A stretch of DNA of 26,211 nt from Gnetum montanum (GCA_015680685.1 MNCI01021399.1:1782097-1808307); one strand, 5' to 3'; shown: positions 10,208 to 19,497, numbered from the stretch's first letter. Made by a program: numbers and translations. The notes: generated by a model not told the origin, from the sequence alone.

Positions 10208-11255
10208 TAACCATGGGCTATACTTTATAGACTTTGATTCGTAACTTTCTTTCCCTCTCTTCATTCGTATGGGGAGGTTCTTTTGCAGGACTAGAATTTT
10301 TATGCTGCAACCTAGTTTTCACCATTTCTGCAATGAGACATGCCCCCTAACACATTTCCTATGTTAATGGGAGGCACCTCTCCAACGCTATCTAGGGCAT
10401 GAAAGTTTCACCCCACTCGATCCCTTGTCATTATCAAAAGTGATTCCCTGATAGCTTTCAGGGGATCTTGGGATCGAGTGGTATGGAAAATGTGGCAAAT
10501 CCATGGCTTGGATATCTAGGTGTGATCTTGTTACACCCAGGCACCATTCTTGTGGACCACCAATAATTTTGCAAAGCATCGCAGGCAAGCTATGAAGAAG
10601 GTGTAATGCACATTGAAACAAGCATCAAGCTTCTCACGAAGCTTAATCATTTCAACTCACAAGCCTTCAAAAAGGTACATGGCCTAGTTATAATGAGTCC
10701 CTTCTTCCATGATGTCCTACATTATCCAAGCCTACTCTACTCCAAGGATCTTCCCTTGGAAGAGTAGCTTGGGGAAGGCACAAGCCCGAAAGATAGGGTA
10801 AACCGTTTAGGCCACTACTAGCTTGACCTTATGGATGTAAATCCCCTTTCAGTCTTTGCTGGTCCCCAGCCATTCCTCTATCTCCCCCAAATGGTTTACA
10901 TCCTTGCTAGTATTTTTCCCCTACAGGTAGACCATCATAGGGAACACCAAAAAGATCTGCAAAAATTTTGTCATTGATTTCAAACACTACTTGCACATTG
11001 TGAACCCATGTGTAGAAGTGGTCAGCCTTTTGCAAAAGGAATCAACTAGGGAAAGCATTTAGGTAGTAGAGAGACTTGGATTTATTACTAAGAATAAGTC
11101 CATGAGCCCAGCCTTCTAAACATTGTGAACTAGGGTGGCTAAGGCCCCATTTCAAAGCCAACGTTGCATCTCATCCACCTCCCCGTACTTGAAGAATAGG
11201 TTGGTTTCATCACGTCCAAAGGTGATCATTGTAACCTCTTGGGATTCACTTGCTA
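10208..11255 (-). pseudogene. Antisense gene, central coding segment, frameshifted
   Basis: The region follows an intron acceptor with branch-point-like TTACTAAT (in the upstream repeat copy) and TTATTACAG. Readable blocks are EVTMITFGRDETNLFFKYGE, VDEMQRWL and, after a frameshift near 11090, KADHFYTWVHNVQVVFEIND and IFADLFGVPYDGLPV. Further on come MIKLREKLDACFNVHYTFF and, near the exon end, MVKTRLQHKNSSPAKEPP and ERERKLRIKV. At least two frameshifts and about ten stops break it. It ends at a good donor (GTAAGT, 10207-10202). The layout (a short globular part with an IN..I..LFGVP..G block) is reminiscent of plant transposon-associated proteins, but I cannot assign a family. Confidence 0.45.
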
Positions 11256-11430
11256 CTGTAATAACCAGCAATAAAAATTTGTAGGGTGGCTAAGGCCCCA
11301 TTTCAAAGCCAACGTTGCATCTCATCCACCTCCCCGTACTTGAAGAATAGGTTGGTTTCATCACGTCCAAAGGTGATCATTGTAACCTCTTGGGATTCAC
11401 TTGCTACTGTAATAACCAGCAATAAAAATT
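11131..11430. repeat. 151-bp direct tandem duplication, copies identical over 149 bp
   Basis: The two copies are 11131-11279 and 11282-11430, period 151, with no mismatch found. The repeated unit carries the acceptor and start of an antisense exon, so that acceptor is present twice (11407 and 11256). Perfect identity inside an element whose LTRs differ by about 14% means the duplication is recent or an assembly artefact. Confidence 0.95.
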
Positions 11431-11488
11431 AGTAAAAGCAAAAGAAAATCATCACTTAAGCACATAAAAAATGCGCAATCTAACATAC

Positions 11489-11747
11489 TAGGTCTAAATG
11501 GTGTAGGAAATGGTGGAATTTCCATCATAACATCTTCTATAATAAGCGATCGATGAGATGCCCATTCGCTATCCAACCAGCTAACTTCTTCACATTTTCC
11601 ATAGAACTTGGCATACTTAGTTGGATAGGTTTTGAAATCAAGCCCAAGTTGTTCTATAACACCAGCACGCACGTTCCCGATAGAGGAGAACTCTTGCAAA
11701 GCCGTTTGGGCCAACGCCAATGTATCCGCGTTACCGTGAAGACCATC
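11489..11747 (-). CDS. Antisense gene, upstream exon (stop-free)
   Basis: The acceptor TTATATTGACAAG precedes the exon and donor GTATGT (11488) ends it. The next intron (11488-11407, 82 bp) contains TTTACTAAT, a near-perfect plant branch point, and TTATTACAG. The exon encodes DGLHGNADTLALAQTALQEF, then IEQLGLDFKTYPTKYAKFYG and EVSWLDSEWASHRSLI, with no stop codon. No family is recognised. Joining to the exon at 12298-11849 is off by one base, so a small indel or a shifted splice site is implied. Joining to the downstream segment restores a readable frame. Confidence 0.55.
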
Positions 11748-11848
11748 CTTGTCAATATAAAACCAAGAAACATGCGAAATACGGTAAGCATTTTAACTAG
11801 TGCAAGGCAAATGATACAACATGATTAAAACATCTTCATAGGACTCAC

Positions 11849-12298
11849 CGACAGGCACAATAAATGGTTCCAGGTGGGTTCTGGAAGCAATTGCCCATGT
11901 GATGGGCAACGTACAACATTTTGTATTGATGATAGCATTTGAATTCAGACATGTCCTAAATCCAACTTAAGCACCTCAAGCCTCTTGGGCATTGGTTTGA
12001 CCCTTCTTCCCCTTCACCTTCGATCGACCCATTGGCCATGAACTTCAGAATGCCCCAGTTTGCCCTGGGCAACAACATTTTAGTAAGTATAGTGGTTGTT
12101 TTGGCCAATAAGTGTGATCACAGAATCACACTAAAATGGCAAAGGAGGAACTCTAAGAAGTCTTGTGCATCCTCCCAGAACTAGACTACTTGATGCCCTA
12201 CCCATGCATGGGGAGGGGGGACGTTGCCCACGGGTTCACTAAGGCAGCACAGGACTCCTACCAGCTCAAGGATGATCAGGATGGGTTTTAGCATGACC
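11849..12298 (-). pseudogene. Antisense gene, upstream exon (three internal stops)
   Basis: The acceptor has a branch point and tract (CACTAAC, then TTTTTTGTTGTGTTGCACAG) and the exon ends at a consensus donor GTGAGT (11848-11843). The frame reads LELVGVLCCLSEPVGNVPPP, FWEDAQDFLEFLLCHFSV, ANWGILKFMANGSIEGEGEE and MSEFKCYHQYKMLYVAHHMG with three stops. The following intron is 101 bp (11848-11748). A Gly/Glu-rich charged patch sits mid-exon. Function unknown. Confidence 0.5.
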
Positions 12299-12429
12299 CT
12301 GTGCAACACAACAAAAAAGCGTTAGTGCAACATTCAAGTGATAATTACCAAGTAGCATAGTGTAACCCTTAATGTATAGATTTTCCTTTAGGCTTGAAAC
12401 AATAACACACAGGTACAATAGCACATAAC

Positions 12430-12960
12430 TAAACCTAGCATGTAGCATAGCAGGGTGTTACGCATACCGTAATGTAGCAAGCACACCCTGCACAATGTAA
12501 TGGCTATGCCCCACATAGCGTAGCATAGTAGGTGCACCCTGCAGTATAACGGTTATGCCCTACACAATGCAGCATGGTAGACATGCCCTGTACAGTGTAG
12601 CGTAATAGTTACACTTTGCACAAGGGTGACGACTGTGTTATGCTCAGCACAACAGGACGATTGCACCTCCTACAGCATAGCAAAGCAGCAAGTATGACAT
12701 ACAACAATAAAATAACTGTGATAGCATAACAAATATGACATATAGCCATATGAAAAGCACAAAAACATGGTAAGCAAAACACTAATATGCGTAGCAGAGT
12801 AACATTATCAATAGCATAGCAGCATAGCAGGTCTGCTAGTGTAGCAGCATAGTGGGCCTACTAGTGTTACCGCATGGCAACCATGATAGCTAGGGTAGCG
12901 TAGCGTAACAGGAACCAAAAACATAACATAGTAATAGCCACAATGTCAAAACAATGTGGC
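12430..12960. repeat. TAGCATAGC/GTAGCGTAGC short-repeat field, probably intronic
   Basis: Dozens of degenerate copies of GTAGCATAG, TAGCATAGCAG and GTAGCGTAGCG spread over about 500 bases, with words such as GTGTAGCGTAATAG. The field lies upstream of the exon at 12298 in the antisense gene, so it would be intron or 5' UTR. The region 12960-13440 holds more scattered copies (for example 13233-13250) and no convincing exon. Confidence 0.7.
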
Positions 12961-13517
12961 TTAGGAAAAATACACATAGCATTCCCGTTGTCCCGGCCCT
13001 GCCCCCACCGCATGAAACATAGCCAAGTAAAACATAGACACAATAAACTTCCCCTTTGCTCATCCTATGCTGTGCTGGGCATGTGCTACACTGCCCTGAA
13101 ACTTTGAAAACAAAAAATCCCTTCTAAGGGTGGTACACTATGCTAAGCGTGCACTAGGCCACCTAGAATCACCCAAACCCTCATGATAGCGCAATGACCA
13201 TTCCTAACAATGGTGGCTAGGGTGGTGCCACGCACAACTATAGCATAGCGATCGCCACAGCCGCTGTAGCCAAAGTAATAACACCCATGGCTCAATAGCC
13301 AAAACAGAAACAAAAAAAATAACAACAATCACAGCATAGCTAGAGTGATGACTGAGACAACCAAAATAGACATGGCAATGGCAATCTAACTTGATAAATT
13401 ACACAATGAAAACGAGGGTAGCGTCGTGACTTATCGACTAGATGGAGCCTCCTATCGCACCTCAACGTGCACCTTAGGAAGGCATTGCAGGGTGCACTCC
13501 CTTTCAGCTAAGTTGGT

Positions 13518-13553
13518 TAGCCCTTGATGCCTACGCTCACTCTTGCACACCAT
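13518..13553 (-). CDS. Candidate translation start of the antisense gene
   Basis: On the minus strand the first ATG after the promoter (13553-13551) has the strong context AACAATGG. It opens MVCKSERRHQGL and stays open to a TAG about 100 bases on. A donor-like GAG/GTGCGA lies just before that stop. This is inferred from order and context; no downstream exon is tied to it. Confidence 0.35.
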
Positions 13554-13697
13554 TGTTTACTCACAAACTTAGGTGTGTTGGCTATATCAACTGTTACACT
13601 ATGACTACTATGCTGACTTTAAGCTCAACTGCGTTATGCTTTGGGTGTAGGGTGTAAGTGTCAGTGAAAGTAACCAAATTACCTTGGGGTAACCCCC

Positions 13698-13783
13698 TAT
13701 TTATAACCTACAGGATAAGAAACTTGTTACTTTCATCTCCCGCGTGTAATGTAGAACATTCCACATTCCACGCGTGACACGTG
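13698..13783 (-). promoter_or_regulatory. TATA box and G-box promoter of the antisense gene
   Basis: The minus strand carries TTATAAATAGGGGG (TATAAATA at 13705-13698). About 73 bases upstream is a CACGTG G-box (13783-13778) within ACCACGTGTCACGCGTGG. Start of transcription would be near 13665. G-boxes of this ACGTG type bind plant bZIP/bHLH factors. The LTR promoter at 21257-21305 has the same pairing of CACGTG and TATAAATA. Confidence 0.55.
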
Positions 13784-13929
13784 GTGCCCCTATCTACTAT
13801 AGCATAGCAAGGGACATTCCTATCCCCTACAGTGTAACATGGATGTGTTGCAGTGTAGCACGCAAGCACAGTGTAACATACAGAGGCATTAAAATTGTCA
13901 CCTCATTTTTCACGATTTTGCATGATAAT

Positions 13930-14300
13930 GATCCACTATGACCTTCAATTGGCAATCTTAACATATCCTTTACATTTTAAACCAATTGGCGGTCCGCTAA
14001 GACCTTAAACTAGTAGTTTCCAATTACAACGTTACGTGATTATGGTCTACTATGACCTTAAACTAGCAACGTTAGCATTTCTTTTACATTTTAACAGTTC
14101 GCTATGACCTTAAACTAGAAACCTTGACTTCTCCTTTATATTTTAAACTTGTTAGCGGTCAGCTATGACCTTAAACTGGTAATTTTCAATATGAAATTTT
14201 GCATGTTAACGATCTTCTATGACCTTAAACTGGCAATAATAAAATATAATTTTGCATTGTTGTGGTCTGCTAAGACCTTAAACTAGCAATGCATCGCACG
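13930..14300 (+). repeat. Array of seven CTATGACCTTAAACTAG repeats, 52-61 bp period (second array)
   Basis: Cores start at 13936, 13997, 14050, 14102, 14163, 14217 and 14270, giving spacings 61, 53, 52, 61, 54 and 53. Each unit has a GGTC(T/C)GCTA(T/A)GACCTTAAACT(A/G) core plus a spacer often containing TTTACATTTTAAA. It sits between the antisense promoter and RT. Tat-group elements are known to carry tandem repeats in untranslated regions. Confidence 0.9.
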
Positions 14301-14354
14301 ATTACCTTGTCTACATTTTATTGCATGTTACTCTATTAAACAAGTACCACTAGA

Positions 14355-14380
14355 TGTTTTCTTGTTTTATGATTTTGCAG
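14355..14380 (+). promoter_or_regulatory. Candidate splice acceptor just before RT
   Basis: GTTTTCTTGTTTTATGATTTTGCAG ends at 14380, and the RT frame opens at once behind it with no stop for 57 codons. Ogre-type Tat elements are known to have an intron between protease and RT. A matching donor near 7930-8000 could not be chosen with confidence (GGTACA at 7986 is weak). Confidence 0.45.
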
Positions 14381-15600
14381 GAATGCTTCAAAAATGGCTA
14401 TACAGGACAATCTCCACATGCCCCTTATCCTGACAGGATCTCATCATAGGCTTACAAGACACTTAAGCTTAGAATCAATAGACTTGGAATCATCCACTCA
14501 TGACACCATAGCATCCCTGGTGACATCTCTAGACTGGCTAGAACATCTACTCTAGGCCTTAGACCTAGAGGCTAGGGATGTGACTGAGGACCCTCTTATT
14601 AAAACCCCTATAACTACAACTAGAGGTGAGGAGAAAACATTACAAGTCAATTCCCTACTAGAGCCACAAGTGCAACAAAACATCTTAAAAGTCCTTAATG
14701 ACAATGTTAAAGTGTTTGCGTGATTATACAAAGACATGATGGGCCTGGACTCGCAAATCATACAACACAACATTATCTTAGACCCATGTGTCAAAGTGGT
14801 TAAACAGAAAGCCCACAAAGTTAAACAAGAGATTTCCTTGGCCGTACACGATGAAACCACCAAGCTCTATCAAAATGGTTTCATTTGGGTTGTCAATTAC
14901 TCAGATTGGGTCTCAAACATTGTAGTCATGCCTAATAAAACCAGGATTATATGAATTTGTATAGACTTCCAAGATTTAAATAGGGTGACAATTAAGGATG
15001 ACTTCCCATTGCCTAGTAGTGATCAACTTATCGATACTAGAGCTAGTCATGCCTTACTGTCCTTCATGGATGGGTTTTCAGGCTATAATTAGATTCGCAT
15101 CAACCCAGAGCACCAGTTGGCAACTACCTTTATGACCCCTTGGGAAACTTTTTATTACACAATGATGCTTTTTGGACTAAAAAATGCTAGAGCAACATAT
15201 CAATGAGCAATGACATATATCTTCAGCGATTACCTCTTAGAAAGGCTGAACGACTACGTTGATGACATAGCAATTAAGTCTAAGGAAGCTAATGATCATC
15301 CCAACGATCTAAATGTAGTTATCCAACATTTTCATAGGCACAACTTGCATCTCAATCCTTGGAAATGTGTTTTCAGAGTTAAAATTGGACACATGCTAGG
15401 TTTTGTAGTGTCAAAAACAGGGATACGAGTGGACCCCGATAAGGTGAGGGCCATTGTTAACCTAGAACTACCTACAAATCTTAAAGAGTTGTGTGGGTTG
15501 CAAGGTAGATTACATTTTATCAGAAGGTTTATCACGAGGTTGACAGAAAAACTACACCCCATGCAACACCTGCTTAAGAAGGGTGTTAACTTCAAGTGGA
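14381..15600 (+). pseudogene. pol: pol: reverse transcriptase domain
   Basis: RT copies element RNA into DNA. The frame begins at 14381 after the candidate acceptor. An N-terminal linker (about 115 residues) leads into the RT core: QKAHKVKQEI, VVMPNKTRII, CIDFQDLNRVTIKDDFPLP, SFMDGFSGYN, TPWETFYYTMMLFGLKNARA and the catalytic YVDD at 15255-15266, then HNLHLNPWKCVF and LGFVVSKTGIRVDPDK. All expected blocks are in order and the YVDD aspartates are intact. Five in-frame stops occur: TAG 14553, TGA 14721, TGA 14952, TAG 15090 and TGA 15204. The last two replace the Gln and Arg normally seen in GYNQI and TYQRAM. No indel was found. The sequence is Tat-like. Confidence 0.9.
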
Positions 15601-16040
15601 CAGATCAATGTCAACAAGCCTTTGATAACCTAAAGAAAGAGCTTTTGCACCTTCCCACTATTTACTTTCCACAGAGGGATAGGCCTTTCTACATCTACCT
15701 TGCGACCTCGGACACATCCATTGCTGCACTATTATGTCAAAAGAGAGATGATGGGTTTGAAATCCTAGTCTACTACTTGAGTCGTGCACTGATAGCACAT
15801 GAAGCGAAGTACAATGAGGTAGAGAAAAACTATCTTTCCCTAGTATTTGCACTTAAAAAGTGGAGGCATTACTTGTTTCATAGTAAAGTTAACATCATAT
15901 GCAAAAGAAACATACTTCGAGCTATCACAACTAACTTATACAAGAGCAGTAGGATAGCCCGATGGAAAGATATAACAACAAAATTTGATCTACACTATGT
16001 GGAACAATCATCAACAAAGGGTCAAGCAGTAGCCACATAG
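15600..16040 (+). pseudogene. pol: Ty3/gypsy RNase H (first RNase H)
   Basis: The domain continues in the RT frame without indel and degrades the RNA strand of the hybrid. Blocks are FKWTDQCQQAFDNLKKEL, then FYIYLATSDTSIAALLCQ, YYLSRALIAHEAKYNEVEKN and FALKKWRHYLFHSKVNI. In Tat elements this domain is usually degenerate, its role having passed to a second RNase H; the weak DAS-type first motif (ATSDTS) fits that. The open frame ends at TAG 16038-16040 (a Gln-to-stop transition is likely). Confidence 0.8.
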
Positions 16041-16520
16041 CTTACAAATTCACCCATTGATGATCAGACAGTATTAGAGCCTAAATTCCCAAATGAGCAT
16101 ATCAATAGCATAATTCCTATACCATTAAATTTTGAAGCTAGTTTACATTTTGATGGTGCTTCAACTACATGAGGTGGTAGCACTGCCGCTATTCTTACAT
16201 TTCCCTCTGGGTAAATTTGACCCTTCGCATATCATTTTACATTCCTTTACATGAACAACATAGCTGAGTACGAAGGATTCCTTAAGGGTCTTCTAGCAGC
16301 TCAACAGCTGAGGATCCAACATTTGGCAATCTGGGGCAACTCCCAATTGGTTATCAACCAAATCATTGAAGTTTATGCTTGCAAGGCTTCACATTTGCAA
16401 CCTTATTACTACTTAGCCAAGAGACAACTAAAGTAGTTTACAACGTTAGACATCCAACACGTGCCTTGCAACAAAAACACTATAGCTAATGCGCTAGCCA
16501 TGTTAGCACTAAATGTGCCA
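16041..16520 (+). pseudogene. pol: archaeal-type RNase H (aRNH) domain, two catalytic Asp changed to Asn
   Basis: A second RNase H after the gypsy one is diagnostic of the Tat lineage. It reads LHFDGAST (Asp codon 16152), NNIAEYEGFLKGLLAAQQL (Glu codon 16266), WGNSQLVINQI (16332 onward) and NTIANALAMLAL. The family normally has GDSQL and ADALA; here both Asp codons read AAC (16338) and AAT (16488). Stops: TGA 16170, TAA 16212, TGA 16218 and TAG 16434. It is still in the frame of RT. Catalytically dead as read. Confidence 0.85.
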
Positions 16521-17863
16521 TCACATATGTTTGCTACCTTTCCTAATTTGATAATAGAATGCACCAATCCTATTACTCAAGTGGCATACATTGCATCTGT
16601 AAGTGCAACAGATACCCAAGAGTGGTATGTTAACATTAAAGCTTACCTCCAACATGGCGAACCCCCACACAACTTGACGTCCACTCAAAAGGATGCAATA
16701 TGGAAACGAGCTCGGCAATATGTCCTAATAGGAGATAACACTCTATGCAAATGCTCTTATGATGGAATATTTCTAGCTTGTGTCAGTGAGGGAGAAGCAC
16801 AAAAAATTGTTGACGAAGTCCATGAGGGACTATGTGGAGGGCACATAGCTCCTAGGGCTATGGCAGTAAAAATCAGATGCTTAGGTTACTATTGTCCTTG
16901 CATAGAATGAGATTGGCTTGCCAAAGTTAGGACATGTGATGTATGTCAATGCCATGCAAACCTCATACATGTGTCACCTACTAAATTACATACTACAAAG
17001 ATCACATGGCTATTCCAATGTTGGGGACTAGATATCATAGGACCCATTACACCTAAGTCTTCCGCAAGGCATAGTTTCATTATTACCACAACTGAATATT
17101 TTACAAAGTGGGTAGAAGCTATTCCCCTTAGGAAGACTATGTCTCAACAGGTTTGCCACTTCATTCTAGACAACATAGTAACATGGTTTAGCCTTCCCAT
17201 GACCATTGTTACTAACAATGGGCCACAATTCAGTAGTTAAGAGACTAAAATCTTGGCGAAAACCTTGGCATCAAACACTCTTTTTCATCACCATACTACC
17301 CATAGGCCAATAGTCAAGTAGAGGTAACCAACAAAGTCATCATCAACCTTCTCAAAAAGATGCTCAGTAGCAGCAATAGGCAATGGCATGAGCAAATCCT
17401 CTACGTGTTGTGTACTTACTGTACGGCATGTAGAACTGCTACAGGTAAGACTCCATACAATCTTGTTTATGAATATGAAGTAGTGTTACCTCTTGAATTG
17501 TAGGTTTCATCACTTCGGATGATCCTCTCGAACATTGTAGACAAGGCTCAAAACAACAAGTCAAGGATCATTGATCTTAACTCCGTAGAGGAGGAGCATG
17601 CCCAAGCACTTGGTCACATCAAATGGTACAAGGATAAACAATGGCAAAAGCACCACTGCAACTTACGTCAACGACCGATTAAAAAGGGGGACTTAGTCCT
17701 CAAGGTCGTTCATGAGCCAGTTAGCAAATTCTCAGCCAATTGGGAAGGCCCATTCATAGTCATAAAAGCCTATGAAAATGGGGCGTTCAAATTGGCTGAC
17801 GCAGATGAAAATGAGTTTGCAAATCCTGTTAACCACTTGTACCTCAAGCTGTACTACGTTTGA
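16521..17863 (+). pseudogene. pol: integrase (zinc finger, core, C-terminal domain)
   Basis: Integrase inserts the cDNA into the genome. The H2C2 zinc finger reads VHEGLCGGH... with CDVCQ (about 16826-16950). The core has GLDIIGPITP (first Asp), FTKWVEAIPLRKT, VTNNGPQFSS, where the second catalytic Asp has become Asn (AAC at 17214), and, after a frameshift between 17241 and 17266, FSSPYYP and NSQVEVTNKVII with the catalytic Glu kept. The C-terminal part has KGDLVLKVV, KFSANWEGPFIV and NPVNHLYLKLYYV before TGA 17861-17863; the NWEGP and LKxYY blocks are typical of Tat integrases, and no chromodomain is seen. Stops include TGA 16908 and TAA 17238. Confidence 0.9.
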
Positions 17864-17879
17864 TGCAAAGGATTACATC

Positions 17880-18180
17880 AGATGCATAGCAAGGTAAGCA
17901 GAACGTCCGCTACGATGTAAAACTAGCACAGATAGTCTGCTATGACTATAAACTAGCACAACACGTTCACTATGATGTTAAACTAGCATAGCACGTCTTT
18001 GGGCCATGACACAAAATTTGCACCCACAACATGGTCTGCTATGACCTTAAACTGGCCATCCATTATTTGCTACAACGATAAACTGGTACAACAGTCTACT
18101 AGGACCTTAAACTAGCACATCGGTTTGCTAGGACCTTAAACCAGCACATCCGATGGTCTACCAAGACCTTAAATTGGATT
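17880..18180 (+). repeat. Array of CTATGACCTTAAACTAGCA repeats, about 30-bp period (third array)
   Basis: About eight units start near 17910, 17940, 17970, 18039, 18070, 18099, 18128 and 18160; spacing is close to 30 except one double gap. The core is that of the 13930-14300 array, but with a spacer half as long. It begins right after the integrase stop, in the 3' untranslated region. Confidence 0.85.
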
Positions 18181-19497
18181 TGTAGTCAAACACCTCCCAG
18201 CTCACATGGGAGACACTATGAACAAGCAAGCGTGCACACTTCCAACACTCCCAAACAACATGGGATAAGATGTTGCAGTTTCAGAATGAAGTTCATGTCA
18301 TCAATAAAAAACCCTTTGGAGCACATGTAGCATCATCACCCCTGGCATCTTTCTGATCCTCTGGAGATGTCATTCGACATCTTGCTGACCTTCCAGAGCT
18401 CCCACTATGACAACCAATCACCTCAGTAGTAGCTCTTGCCATCAACACCTGCTGCTGGAGTCCCAGCACCATTGTGGCCCAGCCACAATGCTACCATCCT
18501 CCAGCCCTTTCCATTGTCAGAATCCAAAAGGCGTTCAGCTATTAGGCTTCTCCCCTTGTAGCTGGACTGCATGATGTTTGCCTTGGGTGAGGAATCTTGA
18601 CGGCCTACATCACCACCACTCCTAGCCTCTTCAGTGCTAACCTTTTTGGCCTGTCGCTATCAGAACTAGTGCTAGCCTTCTTGCTTTGGACATCATGCAT
18701 GTTAGACATAACGCTTGCAACTCCCGTAGTGTCCAAAGCAAGCAGGACTTTGCCCTCACTTCACTCAATGATTGCTTTTTTCTAGTTTTCTCTCTGTTGT
18801 GTTTGTAGGATAAAAGCCAAGATGGCATCATTTAGGGATGTGTTTCACCATGAGAGCAAGGCACTACATTACTCCGAAGTACCCGCTTCGATTCACTTAG
18901 CTACTTGAGAGAGCATGTCCTACTCTTCCTTTTAGCCGACTTAATCCCCATTCCCTATACCTGTATTTTTCCATATCCCCTTTACAAGCTTTCTCCATGC
19001 GCATAAATCCCTTTCACATGCCCAACCCCCAAGTCCATGATGGACGTAATGCAACTCGTCCCATGGGAAGCATCTGTAGGCAGGTCAAAGCCCCACATGG
19101 ATGTAACACAACTCATCTCGAGGAGGAAACACCTATCCTACCACAACAACAAGGTTTTCTGCAAGTGAACATGGGTATACAACAAAGGAAAAGAAAAAAA
19201 GCTCAAAAAATGGCACGATAGCTGATTCACAAACATTTCATCTATGGATCAACCATCTCTAAGCACTCTGATGGGAGGTTGGAATCCAAGAAAGAAGGAC
19301 ATCCATGCGTGTTGATTCCCTCACAAGCATTCTGATGAGGGATCACACTATGGCAACAATTATCATAGCATTACATTTTACATCCTTTCTTCCCTAAACC
19401 TATTCCCTCAAATTCATTCCTTGCCCCCTATCCTACATCATCCTCAAAGCACTCTCAAATATAGCAAAGTTTCATCCAAGCAAGCACTGAAGAGTGA
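18181..19497 (+). other. 3' untranslated region of the large element, no gene seen
   Basis: No ORF here resembles a known protein. It contains a strong inverted repeat (arms 18680-18692 and 18730-18742, 13 of 13 paired, 37-base loop) and a purine run AAAGGAAAAGAAAAAAAG (19183-19200) that could be a polypurine tract, although it lies about 300 bp before the LTR start proposed here. A short direct repeat, AGCA(C/T)TCTGATG(G/A)G, occurs at about 19261 and 19325. Confidence 0.4.
18680..18742. repeat. Inverted repeat, 13-bp perfect arms
   Basis: CTTGCTTTGGACA (18680-18692) pairs with TGTCCAAAGCAAG (18730-18742). One mismatch further out, pairing resumes for three bases. It would form a stable hairpin in RNA or single-stranded DNA in the 3' region. 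Confidence 0.85.

Larger units (their letters stand above)
8619..13665 (-). pseudogene. Multi-exon antisense gene between PRO and RT of the large element; product unknown
   Basis: A whole transcription unit lies on the strand opposite to gag-pol. It has a TATA box and G-box upstream (13698-13783), a first good-context ATG at 13553-13551, at least eight later exon segments, short introns of 67-101 bp with GT donors (GTGAGT, GTATGT, GTAAGT) and pyrimidine-rich AG acceptors, a terminal exon and a poly(A) signal. The last four exons join in a single phase. The product would be several hundred residues: a hydrophilic N-terminal half, an acidic Glu-rich segment, then a long helical, coiled-coil-like C-terminal part with an acidic end (DADEDL). 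I recognise no family. Tat-lineage elements are known to carry additional ORFs, some antisense, usually upstream of gag or downstream of pol; this position is unusual. Several in-frame stops make it a pseudogene here. Confidence 0.6.

Noticed and set aside
13143-13328. Minus-strand hydrophobic ORF as a possible antisense exon
   Set aside because: No acceptor or donor frames it convincingly, and it is built partly from TAGCATAGC repeats.
13930-14300. Regularly spaced repeats as a possible CRISPR array
   Set aside because: Plant retrotransposon context, unequal and related spacers, degenerate repeats; it is a tandem repeat array.
18597-18831. Overlapping ORFs on both strands in the 3' untranslated region
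   Set aside because: They are produced by the inverted repeat at 18680-18742; no protein similarity is recognised.
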